Origin: Micromonospora sp. R77
GTDB taxonomy: Bacteria; Actinomycetota; Actinomycetes; Mycobacteriales; Micromonosporaceae
DNA: 64,000 nucleotides
Assembly: GCF_022747945.1 (NCBI RefSeq)
Contig: NZ_JALDST010000001.1
Span: forward strand, 1,736,001 to 1,800,000
Reading direction: 5' to 3'
Every line of letters begins with the position of its first letter. Within the stretch, counting starts at the first letter, position 1. The notes under the pieces are model-generated. The model was given only the letters and a program-made list of their open reading frames with translations, searched no databases and was not told the DNA's origin. Shown here in pieces: positions 7,146 through 16,027 of this stretch. The position numbers and the translations under genes are program-made.

Positions 7146-7232
7146 TCAGGTGGCCGGACAGATCGCGCTGCGCACGCGGCCGTAATCGACGTGGCGACGG
7201 GCCACGAAGCGGCGGACGACAGCGGCGGTCAT
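7146..7232 (-). CDS. Sulfur-operon leader peptide (28 residues) upstream of nirA
   Basis: A 28-codon ORF 132 bases upstream of nirA on the same strand. Its C-terminal half, RRHVDYGRVRSAIC, matches the actinobacterial leader-peptide pattern R-H-V-D-x-x-R-V-x-S-A-x-C found before sulfate/cysteine genes, ending in a cysteine codon three residues before the stop. Such peptides are thought to sense charged tRNA-Cys or cysteine by ribosome-mediated attenuation. GAGG lies 2 bases upstream of ATG 7232. The leader between it and nirA contains GGCGCGTACCCGCGCC, which can fold, but I could not resolve mutually exclusive structures. Confidence 0.82.
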   Translation of the reverse strand: MTAAVVRRFVARRHVDYGRVRSAICPAT

Positions 7233-7385
7233 GGCCTCATGCTTCCACACGCCGGGTCGACCGGCCAATGACCGCGTGTGTGATCCCACATCACGGGCTA
7301 CCCGGTCCCGATCCAGGATCGAGCGTGATCTTCGAGCTCGCGCAGCTCGGCAGCGGCGGCGGGCGCGTTGTGGGAGGCTCGGCGC

Positions 7386-8999
7386 GTGGGGGCTATGTCC
7401 GGAAGGTGGGGTTTCTCGCAGGCGAGACGTCCGGCGGTGTGGGTGGCGCCGACCGTGCTCACCCTCGGCGTGACCCTCGTCGGGCTCGGCCGGGCGCAGC
7501 TGTGGCGGGACGAGCTGGCGACCTGGAGCGCGGCCACCCGACCGGTCGGCGACCTGGTCCGGCTGGCCGGCACCATCGACGCGGCCACGGGACCCTACTA
7601 CCTGCTCATGCACGGCTGGACGGCACTGGCCGGGGATTCCACCGTCGCCCTGCGGCTGCCGTCCGTGCTGGCCATGGCGGGGGCGGCCGGACTGACCGCC
7701 CGGCTCGGTGAGCGGCTGGTCGACGCCCGGGTCGGGCTGCTGGCCGGGCTGCTCTTCGCCGTCCTGCCCGGCACCTCCCGGTACGCCCAGGAGGCCCGCC
7801 CGTACGCGCTCGCCACCTTCCTCGCCGTCCTCGCCACCCTGCTGCTGGTCGGGGCGCTGAGCCGGCCGTCGTGGCCACGCTGGGCGGGGTACGCCGCCGC
7901 GGTCGCGGCGCTGGGCCTGACCCACCTGATCGCCCTCACCCTCCTCGCCGCCCACGCCCTCGCGGTGCTGGCCGCAAGGCGGCGCGACCCCACCACCCAC
8001 CGGCCGATTCGCCCCGCCCACACCCCGCCCGAACCGGACCGGCCCGCACACACCCAGACCCAGCAACACCAGCCAGCCCGCATCCGAGCCCCACGGGACG
8101 AGCCCGCACACAGCCCACCCGAGCGGCCCGCACCCGTCGACAGGTCGGTGGAGCGCGGGCGGCGGGTGGCGCTGCGGTGGCTGGTGGCGCTGCTGCCGGC
8201 CGTACTGCTGGTCACCCCGCTGGTGCTGGTGGCCCGCGGCCAGCGGTCCCGGCAACTCGACTGGGTGGACGCGGCCCGGCTCACCGACCTGGCGGCGTTG
8301 CCCGGCGGGGTGGCGCAGAGCGGCGTGGTGGGCGGGCTGCTGCTGGGGCTCGCCGCGCTGGGCGCGGGGCGGCTCGGCCGGCGGGCGCTGCTGCCGGGTG
8401 CCTGCGTGCTGCTGCCGGTGCTGCTGCTCTTCGCCGTCGGGCTGGTGGTGCCGCTCTGGGTGGCGCGCTACCTGGTCTTCACGGTGCCGTTCGGCTGCCT
8501 GCTGGCCGGGGCGGCGCTGGCCGGCGTACGACTCGGGCCGGCGCTGGCCGTGGTGGCCCTGGCCGGGCTGGTGGGCCTGCCCGACCAGGCGGTGCTGCGG
8601 CGGACCCACGAGTGGCCGCGCAGTGCGACGGTGGACTACCGGGGCGCGGCCCGGGTGATCGCCGATCGGCAGCAGCCCGGCGACGCGATCGTCTACTCGC
8701 CCCGGGACAGCTGGCTCTTCCTCGACCTCGGCATGGCGTACCACCTGGGGTCGGACCGGCCACGCGACGTGCTGGTGCTGCGCGACCAGCGGCAGCGCGC
8801 GGACCTCTGGGCCGGCGAGTGTCCCCGCCCGGCGGAGTGCCTGGCCGGCGTGCGGCGGGTCTGGCTGGTGGTCGCCGGGCGGCGGGCCGACCCGCTGGCG
8901 GCGGTGCCCGGCGCGAAGGGCGCGGCGCTGCGGGACGGCTTCCGGGTCGCGCAGGTCGACCCCCGGCCCGGCCTGACCGTCGCCCTGCTCATCCGCTGA
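7386..8999 (+). CDS. GT-C type polytopic glycosyltransferase (family 39/87-like)
   Basis: A membrane protein of about 537 residues with roughly ten hydrophobic segments. After the first helix come LWRDELATWS (acidic motif in the first extracytoplasmic loop) and PGTSRYAQEARPYAL, both characteristic of polyprenyl-phosphate-sugar-dependent GT-C mannosyl/arabinosyl transferases. It would glycosylate a lipid or protein outside the membrane; the substrate is unknown. An internal loop coded by about 7980-8160 is almost wholly Pro, His, Arg and Thr and unlike the rest. GTG 7386 has GGAGG 8 bases before it; ATG 7395 and TTG 7368 are alternatives. Confidence 0.8.
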   Translation: MGAMSGRWGFSQARRPAVWVAPTVLTLGVTLVGLGRAQLWRDELATWSAATRPVGDLVRLAGTIDAATGPYYLLMHGWTALAGDSTVALRLPSVLAMAGAAGLTARLGERLVDARVGLLAGLLFAVLPGTSRYAQEARPYALATFLAVLATLLLVGALSRPSWPRWAGYAAAVAALGLTHLIALTLLAAHALAVLAARRRDPTTHRPIRPAHTPPEPDRPAHTQTQQHQPARIRAPRDEPAHSPPERPAPVDRSVERGRRVALRWLVALLPAVLLVTPLVLVARGQRSRQLDWVDAARLTDLAALPGGVAQSGVVGGLLLGLAALGAGRLGRRALLPGACVLLPVLLLFAVGLVVPLWVARYLVFTVPFGCLLAGAALAGVRLGPALAVVALAGLVGLPDQAVLRRTHEWPRSATVDYRGAARVIADRQQPGDAIVYSPRDSWLFLDLGMAYHLGSDRPRDVLVLRDQRQRADLWAGECPRPAECLAGVRRVWLVVAGRRADPLAAVPGAKGAALRDGFRVAQVDPRPGLTVALLIR

Positions 9000-9040
9000 C
9001 GCAACCGCCGGACGCCCGCGCGCCGAGGGACACGCGCAGG

Positions 9041-10582
9041 TCAGGCGCGGTCGGCGGCGGGACGGGCCAACGGCACGACCAGAACGGCCTCGGTGCCGCC
9101 GGCCGCGCCGTTGCGCAGCTCGATGGTGCCGCGCAGCTCCCCGGTGACCAGCGCCCGGACGATCTGCAGGCCGAGCTTGCCGCCCCGTTCGGCGTCGAAC
9201 TGCGCGGGCAGCCCCCGGCCGTTGTCGGCGACCGAGACGTGCAACTGCTTGCGGTGTCGCTGCGCGGTGACCACCACCTCGGGCTTCTCGCCCTGCTCGG
9301 GGCCGGCCGGGCCCTCGTCGTCGGCCGGCGGGAAGCCGTGCTCGACCGCGTTGAGCAGCAGTTCGTTGAGGACCATCACGAGGGAGGTGGCGATCTCGGC
9401 GGGCAGCACCCCGAAGCTGCCCCGGCGGCGCATGCCGACGGTGACCTCGGTGGCCGCCACCTCGGTCGCCGCGCTGGCCACCCGGTCGACGATGCCGTCG
9501 AACTCGACCGCCTCGTCGCTGGACATGGAGAGCGTCTCGTGGACCAGCGCGATGGAGGCGACCCGGCGTACCGACTCCTCCAGGGCGACCCGGGCCTCCG
9601 GCATGGCGACCCGCCGGGCCTGGAGGCGCAGCAGCGCGGCCACGGTCTGCAGGTTGTTCTTCACCCGGTGGTGGATCTCCCGGATGGTGGCGTCCTTGGT
9701 GATCAGGGCCCGGTCCCGGCGGCGTACCTCGGTGATGTCGCGGACCAGCACCAGCGCGCCGATCGGCACACCGGCCGGCATCAGCGGCAGCGCCCGGGTG
9801 AGCATGGTGGCGCCGCGGGCGTCGACCTCGCGGCGGGGCGGGGCGTCGCCGCGCAGCGCGGCCAGGATGCTGTTCGCCGCGTCGGTGCCTTCGAGCGGGT
9901 CGCCGGCCAGCCGGCGGTGCAGCTTCGCCAGGTCCTCGCCCACCAGGTGGGAGGCGTAGCCCAGCCGCCGGTACGCGGACTGCGCGTTCGGGCTGGCGTA
10001 GGTGACCTTGCCGTTGGCGTCCAGCCGGACCAGCCCGTCACCCACCCGGGGGGCGGAGGTGGTCTCGCCCGGGTGCCGGGGCGGCGGGAAGGTGCCGTCG
10101 GCGATCATCTGGGCCAGGTCGTCGGCGGTGGTCAGATAGTTCAGTTCGAGTTGGCTGGGCGTCCGGGCGGTGGAGAGGTTGGTGTCCCGACCGACCACAG
10201 CGATCACCTCGCCGGCCTCCCCGTCGGCGGTGCGCAGCCGTACCGGGATCGCCTCGTGCCGGGCGGGCACGTCGCCGTACCAGACGGGGTCGCCCTCCCG
10301 CCAGATCCGGCCCTGCCGGTGGGCGACCTCCAGGTGCGCCACCTCGGGCCCGCCGACGATCCGCCCGACCTGGTCGTCCAGGTACGCCGTCGGGGCGGTC
10401 GTCGGGCGGACCTGGGCGACGCAGACGAAGGTGCCGTCACCGTCCACCGGGACCCAGAGCAGCAGGTCGGCGAAGGAGAGGTCGGACAGCAGCTGCCAGT
10501 CCCCCGCGATCCGGTGCAGGTGGTCGATGTCGGCCGGGCGGAGCTGGGTGTGCTCCTCGGCGAGGTCGCGCAGCGTGGACAC
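9041..10582 (-). CDS. pdtaS: PdtaS-type cytosolic sensor histidine kinase (GAF-PAS-HisKA_2)
   Basis: A 513-residue soluble kinase with an N-terminal GAF-like sensor (about 1-150), a PAS domain (about 180-290, LDANGKVTYASPNAQ), a HisKA_2 dimerisation helix with EIHHRVKNNLQTV near residue 300 (phospho-His), and a C-terminal HATPase with NELLLNAVEH near 410 and DNGRGLP near 451. Domain order, length and synteny with whiB1, the biotinyl protein and sigR match mycobacterial PdtaS. There it phosphorylates the ANTAR antiterminator PdtaR, which is not in this window. No transmembrane segment is present. The GTG start at 10582 is the only plausible one. Confidence 0.88.
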   Translation of the reverse strand: MSTLRDLAEEHTQLRPADIDHLHRIAGDWQLLSDLSFADLLLWVPVDGDGTFVCVAQVRPTTAPTAYLDDQVGRIVGGPEVAHLEVAHRQGRIWREGDPVWYGDVPARHEAIPVRLRTADGEAGEVIAVVGRDTNLSTARTPSQLELNYLTTADDLAQMIADGTFPPPRHPGETTSAPRVGDGLVRLDANGKVTYASPNAQSAYRRLGYASHLVGEDLAKLHRRLAGDPLEGTDAANSILAALRGDAPPRREVDARGATMLTRALPLMPAGVPIGALVLVRDITEVRRRDRALITKDATIREIHHRVKNNLQTVAALLRLQARRVAMPEARVALEESVRRVASIALVHETLSMSSDEAVEFDGIVDRVASAATEVAATEVTVGMRRRGSFGVLPAEIATSLVMVLNELLLNAVEHGFPPADDEGPAGPEQGEKPEVVVTAQRHRKQLHVSVADNGRGLPAQFDAERGGKLGLQIVRALVTGELRGTIELRNGAAGGTEAVLVVPLARPAADRA

Positions 10583-10607
10583 GCCTCACAGGGTGCCACG
10601 CCGGGGG

Positions 10608-11660
10608 TCACATCGTCGCGGTGACCTTCTTCAAGCCGCGGGGCGCGTCCGGGTCCTCGCCCCGGGCGAGTGCCAGCGCCAGCGCCAGCCGTTGCAGCGG
10701 GAGAATGTCGAGCAGCGGGGCGTACCGCTCGTCGACCTCGGGGACGGCCATCCGGGTGGCGCCCTCGACCGCGGCGGAGCCGACCACCACCACGTCGGCG
10801 CGGCGTTCGCCGAGCCGGGGCAGCACCTGGCGCATCGACTCGCCGCCGGGGCCGGAGCCGACCACGGCGAGCACCGGCACGTCCGGGTCGGTCATGGCGA
10901 GCGGGCCGTGCAGCAGGTCCGCGCCGGAGAAGGCCAGCGCCGGCAGGTAGGAGGTCTCCATCAGCTTCAGCGCCGCCTCCCGGGCGGTCGGGTACGCGTA
11001 GCCCCGGCCGGTGGTGACGAGCTGGCCGGCGAACCGGTAGCGGGGGGCGAGCTGCGTCGGGGTCGGGTCGGCGAGGGTACGGGCGGCCAGCTCGGGCAGG
11101 ACGGCGAGGGCGGCCCGCTCGGCCGCCGGCAGCACCCCGTCGCCGGCGCGTACCCCCTCGACGAGCAGCAGCAGCGCGAGCAGCTCGGCGGTGTACGTCT
11201 TGGTGGCGGCGACGGCCCGCTCGTGCCCGGCGGCGATGTCGACGCTCAACTCGGCGGTCTCCACCAGCGGCGAGTCGGGGGCGTTGGTGACGGCGAGGGT
11301 GAGCGCGCCGGAGGCCCGGGCGACCCGGAGCACCTCGGCGAGGTCGGGTGAGCCGCCGCTCTGGCTGACCCCGACGACGAGGGCGTCGGAGAGGTCGGGC
11401 CGGGCGCCGTAGACGGTGACCGCGCTCGGCGAGGCGAGGCCGGCGGGCAGCCCGAGGCGGATCTCGGTCAGGTAGGCCGCGTAGAGGGCCGCGTGGTCGG
11501 AGGTGCCGCGCGCGGTGAAGACCACGTGTCGGGGCCGACGTTCGGCGATGACCGCCGCCACCCGGGCGATCGCCGCGGCGTGTTCGGCGGAGAGCAGCCG
11601 CTCGTAGCCGGCCGGCTGCTCGTCGATGTCGGCGGCCATGCCGGCCCCTGGACGCGTCAC
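10608..11660 (-). CDS. Double-SIS-domain sugar-phosphate isomerase/deaminase-like protein
   Basis: A 350-residue protein with two sugar isomerase (SIS) domains, like the C-terminal half of GlmS without the glutaminase domain. The first domain has FTARGTSDHAALYA and VVGVSQSGGSPD (phosphosugar-binding serines), and the second TGRGYAYPTAREAALKLMET and LHGPLAM. These are shared with GlmS and AgaS/FrlB deglycases. It probably acts on an amino-sugar phosphate, possibly glucosamine-6-phosphate. GTG 11660 has GGAGGG 9 bases upstream; ATG 11639 is an alternative. The pdtaS gene follows after 25 bases on the same strand. The specific substrate is not readable. Confidence 0.8.
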   Translation of the reverse strand: MTRPGAGMAADIDEQPAGYERLLSAEHAAAIARVAAVIAERRPRHVVFTARGTSDHAALYAAYLTEIRLGLPAGLASPSAVTVYGARPDLSDALVVGVSQSGGSPDLAEVLRVARASGALTLAVTNAPDSPLVETAELSVDIAAGHERAVAATKTYTAELLALLLLVEGVRAGDGVLPAAERAALAVLPELAARTLADPTPTQLAPRYRFAGQLVTTGRGYAYPTAREAALKLMETSYLPALAFSGADLLHGPLAMTDPDVPVLAVVGSGPGGESMRQVLPRLGERRADVVVVGSAAVEGATRMAVPEVDERYAPLLDILPLQRLALALALARGEDPDAPRGLKKVTATM

Positions 11661-11822
11661 GAAGAACTCCCTCCTGCGCGGTTCTCGCGCGTTCGGTGCT
11701 CAGTCTTGCACCTTTGCGCCGAAAATAGCAACGCAACGAGCAGCAATGCGCAGTGGATCACCGAATCGACGCAGCATCCCCTAGGCTTGCCCGGCCGGTG
11801 AATCGACGAGCGAGAGGACGAC

Positions 11823-13655
11823 GTGCCCGAGGGAACGGACGACCCCGCGCTGCCCGCGGAGGGGGAACTCGCGCTGGCCCGGCTGGCCCTGGCCGACGGC
11901 GACCTCCGGCACGCGGCCGAGCACGTCTCCGCCGCGCTCGTCCTCGCCCCCACCCTGCCCGAGGTGCACGAGACGCTGGCCCGGGTGGCCGCGGCCAGCG
12001 GCGGCGACCTCGACCTCTTCCCGATCGGCCACCACGCCTTCGTCGGCGCGGTCGTCGCCCGCGCGCACCTGCTCGCCGCCGCCGGCCGACCCGCCGAAGG
12101 GCTCGACCTGCTGGCCGCCGCCACCGGCTACGCGCCCGCCGTCGACTGGGCCGGGGTGCCCTGGGTGACCGCCCCCGAGCTGGCCGAACGACTCGACCCG
12201 GAGCGGATCGCCCGGATCCTCATGCAGATCTGCGCCGCCGCACCGGACCCGGTGCCGCGCCGCGCCCGGGAACCGCTGCGGCCCTACCTCACGCTGGCCC
12301 GCAACGCGGTCACCGTGCACCCGGAGCACGCGCTCCTGCTGGGGGCGGCGTCCGCGCTGGCCCGGCGGATCGGCGAGGTCGCCCTCGCGATCAAGTGGGC
12401 CTCCCGGGGGGTACGCGCGGAGCCGTCCAAACTCGGCGAGGTCTGGCTCGGGTACGCGTACCGCAGCGCCGGCCGCACCCGGGACGCCCTCGCCGCGCTC
12501 GGCCGGGCGGTCGCCCACGACCCCGACGACCTCGCCGTCTACGCCGACCTCGCCGGCACCCTGGCGGACAACGGCCGGCTGGACGAGGCGCTGGAGTGGA
12601 TCGACCGGGCGCTGGCCCGGGACCCGACCTTCGACTGCGCGGTGCACACCGCGCACCGGTTGCGGTTCCAACGCGACGGGGACGTGGCGCACTTGGTCGC
12701 GCTCGCCGACTTCGCCCGCGACCACCCCGACGACAGCCACGAGCACGCCGACCTGGCCGAGTGCTGCCGCAGCCGACCGTGGCTGGGTCAGGTCACGCCG
12801 GCCGGCGGGCCGATGCTGGACGCGCTCCGCCAGGCGCTGGTCGACGAGAACACCGCCCGGGTGGCCGTACGCCTCGACGCCCCGGAGCCGCCGAGCGCGA
12901 TGCGTACCGTGGCGGCGGCGGTGCCCGGCCTGGACGTCGAGGTGACCGGGACGGTCGAGCCCGACCCACGGGAGCCCCGCCGGGCCACCACCTGCCAGCT
13001 CTGGCGGTACGACGGCGCCACCGCCGCCCCCACCCTGCCCGTCCCGTCACCGGCGGCGGCGGAACGGGTCCGGCAGCTCGCCCACCCGGCCTGGCCCCAC
13101 CCCCCGGCCGCGTACGACGCCGCGGTGAGCCTGGCCACGCTGGAGCTGACCGATCTGCTCGGCGTGCTGGTGCACCCGCCCGAGCCGCCGACCACCGCGC
13201 TGGGGCGGGTGCTGGGCGGGCAGGACCCCTCGCTCTGGGTGCGCTGCGTGCAGGTCTGGGCCTGCCTGGGCCTGCTGCACCACCGCACCGACGAGCCGTG
13301 GGCGGAGTCCACCCGGCGCCGGGTGCTGGTGGAGCTGGTCTGGGGCGTGGAGGACTGGATCACCGAGGCGGCGCTCTTCGCCCTGGTCACCGCCGCCTGG
13401 GTGGACCCCGCGGTACGCCCCGACGTGGCCGCCGTGGTGGCCGAACGCCTCGCCGACGTGGCCGCCGTGGCCCGCGAACGCCGGGTGCCGATCGCCGCGT
13501 CGCTGGCCCACCTGGCGCTGGCCACCCCGGCCCTGGACGAGGCGACCGCCGCCCTGGCCCACGAGCTGACCGCCGCCCCACCCGGCGGTCCGACCCGCCC
13601 CGGTCCCCTGCGCCGGCTCTGGCGCCGCCTCGCCGCCCTGTTCGGCCGCGCCTGA
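11823..13655 (+). CDS. Tetratricopeptide-repeat protein, unknown function
   Basis: A 610-residue protein dominated by Ala/Leu/Arg helices. Residues about 10-75 (ELALARLALADGDLRHAAEH) and about 195-290 (KWASRGVRAEPSKLGEVWLG, then DALAALGRAVAHDPDDLAVY and EALEWIDRALARDPTF) are clear TPR units; the helical C-terminal part is less regular. There is no signal peptide or membrane segment; the tail LRRLWRRLAALFGRA is basic and amphipathic. It is probably a cytoplasmic scaffold. The GTG start at 11823 follows GAGAGGACGAC. No enzymatic motif was found. Confidence 0.75.
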   Translation: MPEGTDDPALPAEGELALARLALADGDLRHAAEHVSAALVLAPTLPEVHETLARVAAASGGDLDLFPIGHHAFVGAVVARAHLLAAAGRPAEGLDLLAAATGYAPAVDWAGVPWVTAPELAERLDPERIARILMQICAAAPDPVPRRAREPLRPYLTLARNAVTVHPEHALLLGAASALARRIGEVALAIKWASRGVRAEPSKLGEVWLGYAYRSAGRTRDALAALGRAVAHDPDDLAVYADLAGTLADNGRLDEALEWIDRALARDPTFDCAVHTAHRLRFQRDGDVAHLVALADFARDHPDDSHEHADLAECCRSRPWLGQVTPAGGPMLDALRQALVDENTARVAVRLDAPEPPSAMRTVAAAVPGLDVEVTGTVEPDPREPRRATTCQLWRYDGATAAPTLPVPSPAAAERVRQLAHPAWPHPPAAYDAAVSLATLELTDLLGVLVHPPEPPTTALGRVLGGQDPSLWVRCVQVWACLGLLHHRTDEPWAESTRRRVLVELVWGVEDWITEAALFALVTAAWVDPAVRPDVAAVVAERLADVAAVARERRVPIAASLAHLALATPALDEATAALAHELTAAPPGGPTRPGPLRRLWRRLAALFGRA

Positions 13656-13690
13656 CCGCCACGCCGCACGGCGACCCGGCCGGAATGCCG

Positions 13691-13733
13691 CGCGGCCACG
13701 CCGTACCCCTGGAGTGGGGTGGGCGTGGCCGCG
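13691..13733. terminator. Bidirectional hairpin terminator between convergent genes
   Basis: CGCGGCCACGCC (13691-13702) pairs with GGCGTGGCCGCG (13722-13733), extended inward by ACCCC/GGGGT, with a short loop. It lies between the TPR gene stop (13655) and the MFS gene stop (13745). Confidence 0.7.
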
Positions 13734-13744
13734 AGGGACGGGCG

Positions 13745-15328
13745 TCAGGCGACGGGTGCCTTGCCGAGGGCGACCTCGGCCTGCTCCTCGGCGCTGGCGT
13801 CCGACGGAGCGTCGTTGCTGGAGCGCAACGGGATCTCCTTGATGAACCAGGCGAGGACCGGCACCGCGACGGTGAAGAGCACCGCCCAGAGGAACACGTG
13901 CGAGATCGCGTCGGCGAGGCCGCCGAGCACCAGCTCCCGTGCCTGCGCCGGCAGCTCCTTGAGCTTCTCCAGGTCCATCCGGCCACCCTCGCCGCCGCCG
14001 CTGAACGCGTTGCCGGCGGCGGAGTCGGCGAGCCGGTTGGCGAAGATCGCGCCGAAGAGCGAGATGCCGAACGAACCGCCGATGGAGCGGAAGAAGGTGG
14101 CCCCGCCGCTCGCCGCGCCGAGGTCCTTCTGCTCGACGCTGTTCTGCGCGATCAGCATCGAGGTCTGCATCAGGAAGCCCATGCCGGCACCGAGCACCAC
14201 CATGTAGAGCGACGACATGGTCTTGCTGGTGTCCACGTCGAGCCGGCTGAGCAGGAACATGCCGAGGGTCATCACCACACCACCGACGATCGGGAAGATC
14301 CGGTAGCGGCCGGTGGTGGTGATGGCCCGGCCGACGACCAGCGACACGACCAGCATGCCGAACATCAGCGGCAGCAGCAGCAGGCCGCTGTTGGTGGCCG
14401 AGGCGCCCTGCACGGTCTGCTGGTAGAGCGGCAGGAAGTTCATCGCGCCGAACATCGCGAAGCCGAGCAGGAAGCCGATCACCGAGATGAGGGCGAAGTT
14501 CCGGTTGGCGAAGAGGCTCAGCGGCAGGATCGGCTCGGGGACCCGCCGCTCGACGAGGCCGAAGAGCACCAGGGCGACCAGGGCCAGGCCCGCGAGGCCG
14601 AGGATCTGCGGCGAGGTCCAGTCGTACTCGTTGCCGCCCCAGGTGGTGAGCAGCACGATCGCGGTGATGCCCACGGAGAGCAGCGCGGCACCCAGCCAGT
14701 CGATCTTGTGCTCGGTGCGGTACTTCGGCAGGTGCATGGTGGTGATCAGCAGCAGCAGCGCGACGCCGCCCAGCGGGAGGTTGACATAGAACGCCCAGCG
14801 CCAGGAGAGGTTGTCGGTGATGAAGCCGCCGACCAGCGGGCCGGCCACCATGGCGATGGCCATGATGCCGGCGATCATGCCCTGGTAGCGACCCCGCTCC
14901 CGGGGCGGCACCAGGTCACCGATGATCGCCATCACGCCGACCATCAGGCCACCCGCACCCAGGCCCTGGACGGCCCGGAACGCGATCAGCTCGATCATCC
15001 CGTTGTCGACGCCGCCGAGCATGTCCGAGCCGGACATGCCGCAGAGGGCGGAGCCGATCAGGAAGATGACCACCGAGGTGAGGAAGACGGCCTTGCGGCC
15101 GTAGAGGTCGCCGAGCTTGCCCCAGATCGGGGTGGAGACCGTGGTGCCCAGCACGTACGCGGTGACGACCCAGGTGAAGTGGTTGACGCCGCCGAACTCG
15201 CCGACGATCCGCGGCAGCGCGGTGCTGACGATCATGTTGTCGAGCATCGCGAGCATCATCGCGATCATCAGACCGAACAGCACGACCCGGACGTTGGGTC
15301 GCGCTCCGGCCTGGGTTTCCTGAGTCAT
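13745..15328 (-). CDS. MFS drug:proton antiporter, DHA2 (14-TM, EmrB/QacA) family
   Basis: A 527-residue transporter with about 14 hydrophobic segments. Family motifs are LDNMIVSTALPRI in helix 1 (motif D1, with the membrane aspartate), GKLGDLYGRKAVF in loop 2-3 (motif A), and VQGLGAGGLMVGVMAIIGDL with RGRYQG (motif B/C region). It should export hydrophobic drugs or dyes from the cytoplasm. It is divergent from a TetR gene 102 bases away with repeated operator-like motifs between them, the standard arrangement for a substrate-induced efflux pump repressed by its TetR neighbour. Confidence 0.92.
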   Translation of the reverse strand: MTQETQAGARPNVRVVLFGLMIAMMLAMLDNMIVSTALPRIVGEFGGVNHFTWVVTAYVLGTTVSTPIWGKLGDLYGRKAVFLTSVVIFLIGSALCGMSGSDMLGGVDNGMIELIAFRAVQGLGAGGLMVGVMAIIGDLVPPRERGRYQGMIAGIMAIAMVAGPLVGGFITDNLSWRWAFYVNLPLGGVALLLLITTMHLPKYRTEHKIDWLGAALLSVGITAIVLLTTWGGNEYDWTSPQILGLAGLALVALVLFGLVERRVPEPILPLSLFANRNFALISVIGFLLGFAMFGAMNFLPLYQQTVQGASATNSGLLLLPLMFGMLVVSLVVGRAITTTGRYRIFPIVGGVVMTLGMFLLSRLDVDTSKTMSSLYMVVLGAGMGFLMQTSMLIAQNSVEQKDLGAASGGATFFRSIGGSFGISLFGAIFANRLADSAAGNAFSGGGEGGRMDLEKLKELPAQARELVLGGLADAISHVFLWAVLFTVAVPVLAWFIKEIPLRSSNDAPSDASAEEQAEVALGKAPVA

Positions 15329-15356
15329 GGGTAAGCTCCCCCTGAAATGTGACCGA

Positions 15357-15400
15357 CTTACTTGCCGCCCGGCTAGCTACCTTACTAGCCGCACGGTAAG
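15357..15400. promoter_or_regulatory. Putative TetR operator cluster between MFS and TetR genes
   Basis: CTTACTTGCCGC (15357-15368) is repeated as CTTACTAGCCGC (15381-15392) and partly inverted as CGGTAAG (15394-15400). This gives a CTTAC-N10-GTAAG dyad at 15381-15400. A second short dyad CGGCTAG-N8-CTAGCCG covers 15370-15391. Location in the divergent promoter region suggests binding of the adjacent TetR protein; inference only. Confidence 0.5.
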
Positions 15401-15430
15401 TTGGACAGCGAACCCCGTCAAGCGAGTTAG

Positions 15431-16009
15431 GTGGTACAGGTGAGGGAGAGCACAGGCGGCACGCGGCAACGGATCCAGGCCGTCGCGCTGGAGCTCTTCA
15501 CCGAGCAGGGGTACGAGAAGACCTCGCTGCGGGAGATCGCCGAGCGGCTGAAGGTCACCAAGGCCGCGCTCTACTACCACTTCAAGAGCAAGGACGAGAT
15601 CGTCAACAGCTTCGTCGAGGACCGCCTCCAGCGGATGGACGAGCTGATCGACTGGGCCCGGTCGCAACCGGCCACCCTGGCCACCCGCCGCACCCTGATC
15701 AGCCGGTACGCCGACGCCATGTTCGCCAGCGAACAGCCCTCGGTGATGCGCTTCTTCGAACAGAACCAGACCGTGCTGAAGAGCCTCTCCGCCGGCCAGC
15801 AGATGCGCGACCGGATGCTGCGCCTGGCCGACCAGCTCTGCCGCGGCGACGACACCCCGGCCGCCCAGCTCCGTGCCACGCTGACCCTCTTCGCCGTGCA
15901 CAGCAGCTGGTTCGCGGTGCGCGCCCCGGACATCACCGACGACGAGCGGAAGAAGATCGCGCTGGAGGTCGCCGACGAGCTGCTGGCGAAGATCGGCAAC
16001 GCCGACTGA
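15431..16009 (+). CDS. TetR/AcrR family transcriptional repressor
   Basis: A 192-residue regulator. The N-terminal helix-turn-helix is standard: AVALELFTEQGYEKTSLREI then AERLKVTKAALYYHFKSKDE, ending near residue 58. The C-terminal helical ligand domain (60-192) is not diagnostic. It is divergent to the DHA2 efflux pump and probably represses both genes until the drug binds. GTG 15431 and GTG 15440 are both in frame; the ribosome site is weak for either. Confidence 0.9.
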   Translation: MVQVRESTGGTRQRIQAVALELFTEQGYEKTSLREIAERLKVTKAALYYHFKSKDEIVNSFVEDRLQRMDELIDWARSQPATLATRRTLISRYADAMFASEQPSVMRFFEQNQTVLKSLSAGQQMRDRMLRLADQLCRGDDTPAAQLRATLTLFAVHSSWFAVRAPDITDDERKKIALEVADELLAKIGNAD

Positions 16010-16027
16010 CCGTGCGGCCCTGCCCGG

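Noticed and set aside
7146..8744. A 532-codon minus-strand frame ending in the leader peptide
   Set aside because: Only the last 28 codons are meaningful; the rest is antisense to the glycosyltransferase.
7871..10624. A 917-codon plus-strand frame over the glycosyltransferase and pdtaS
   Set aside because: Shadow frame of the glycosyltransferase and antisense to pdtaS; repetitive composition with no domain.
11753..15334. An 1193-codon plus-strand frame across the TPR and MFS genes
   Set aside because: Low-complexity Arg/Gly/Pro translation, overlapping two well-supported genes in other frames.
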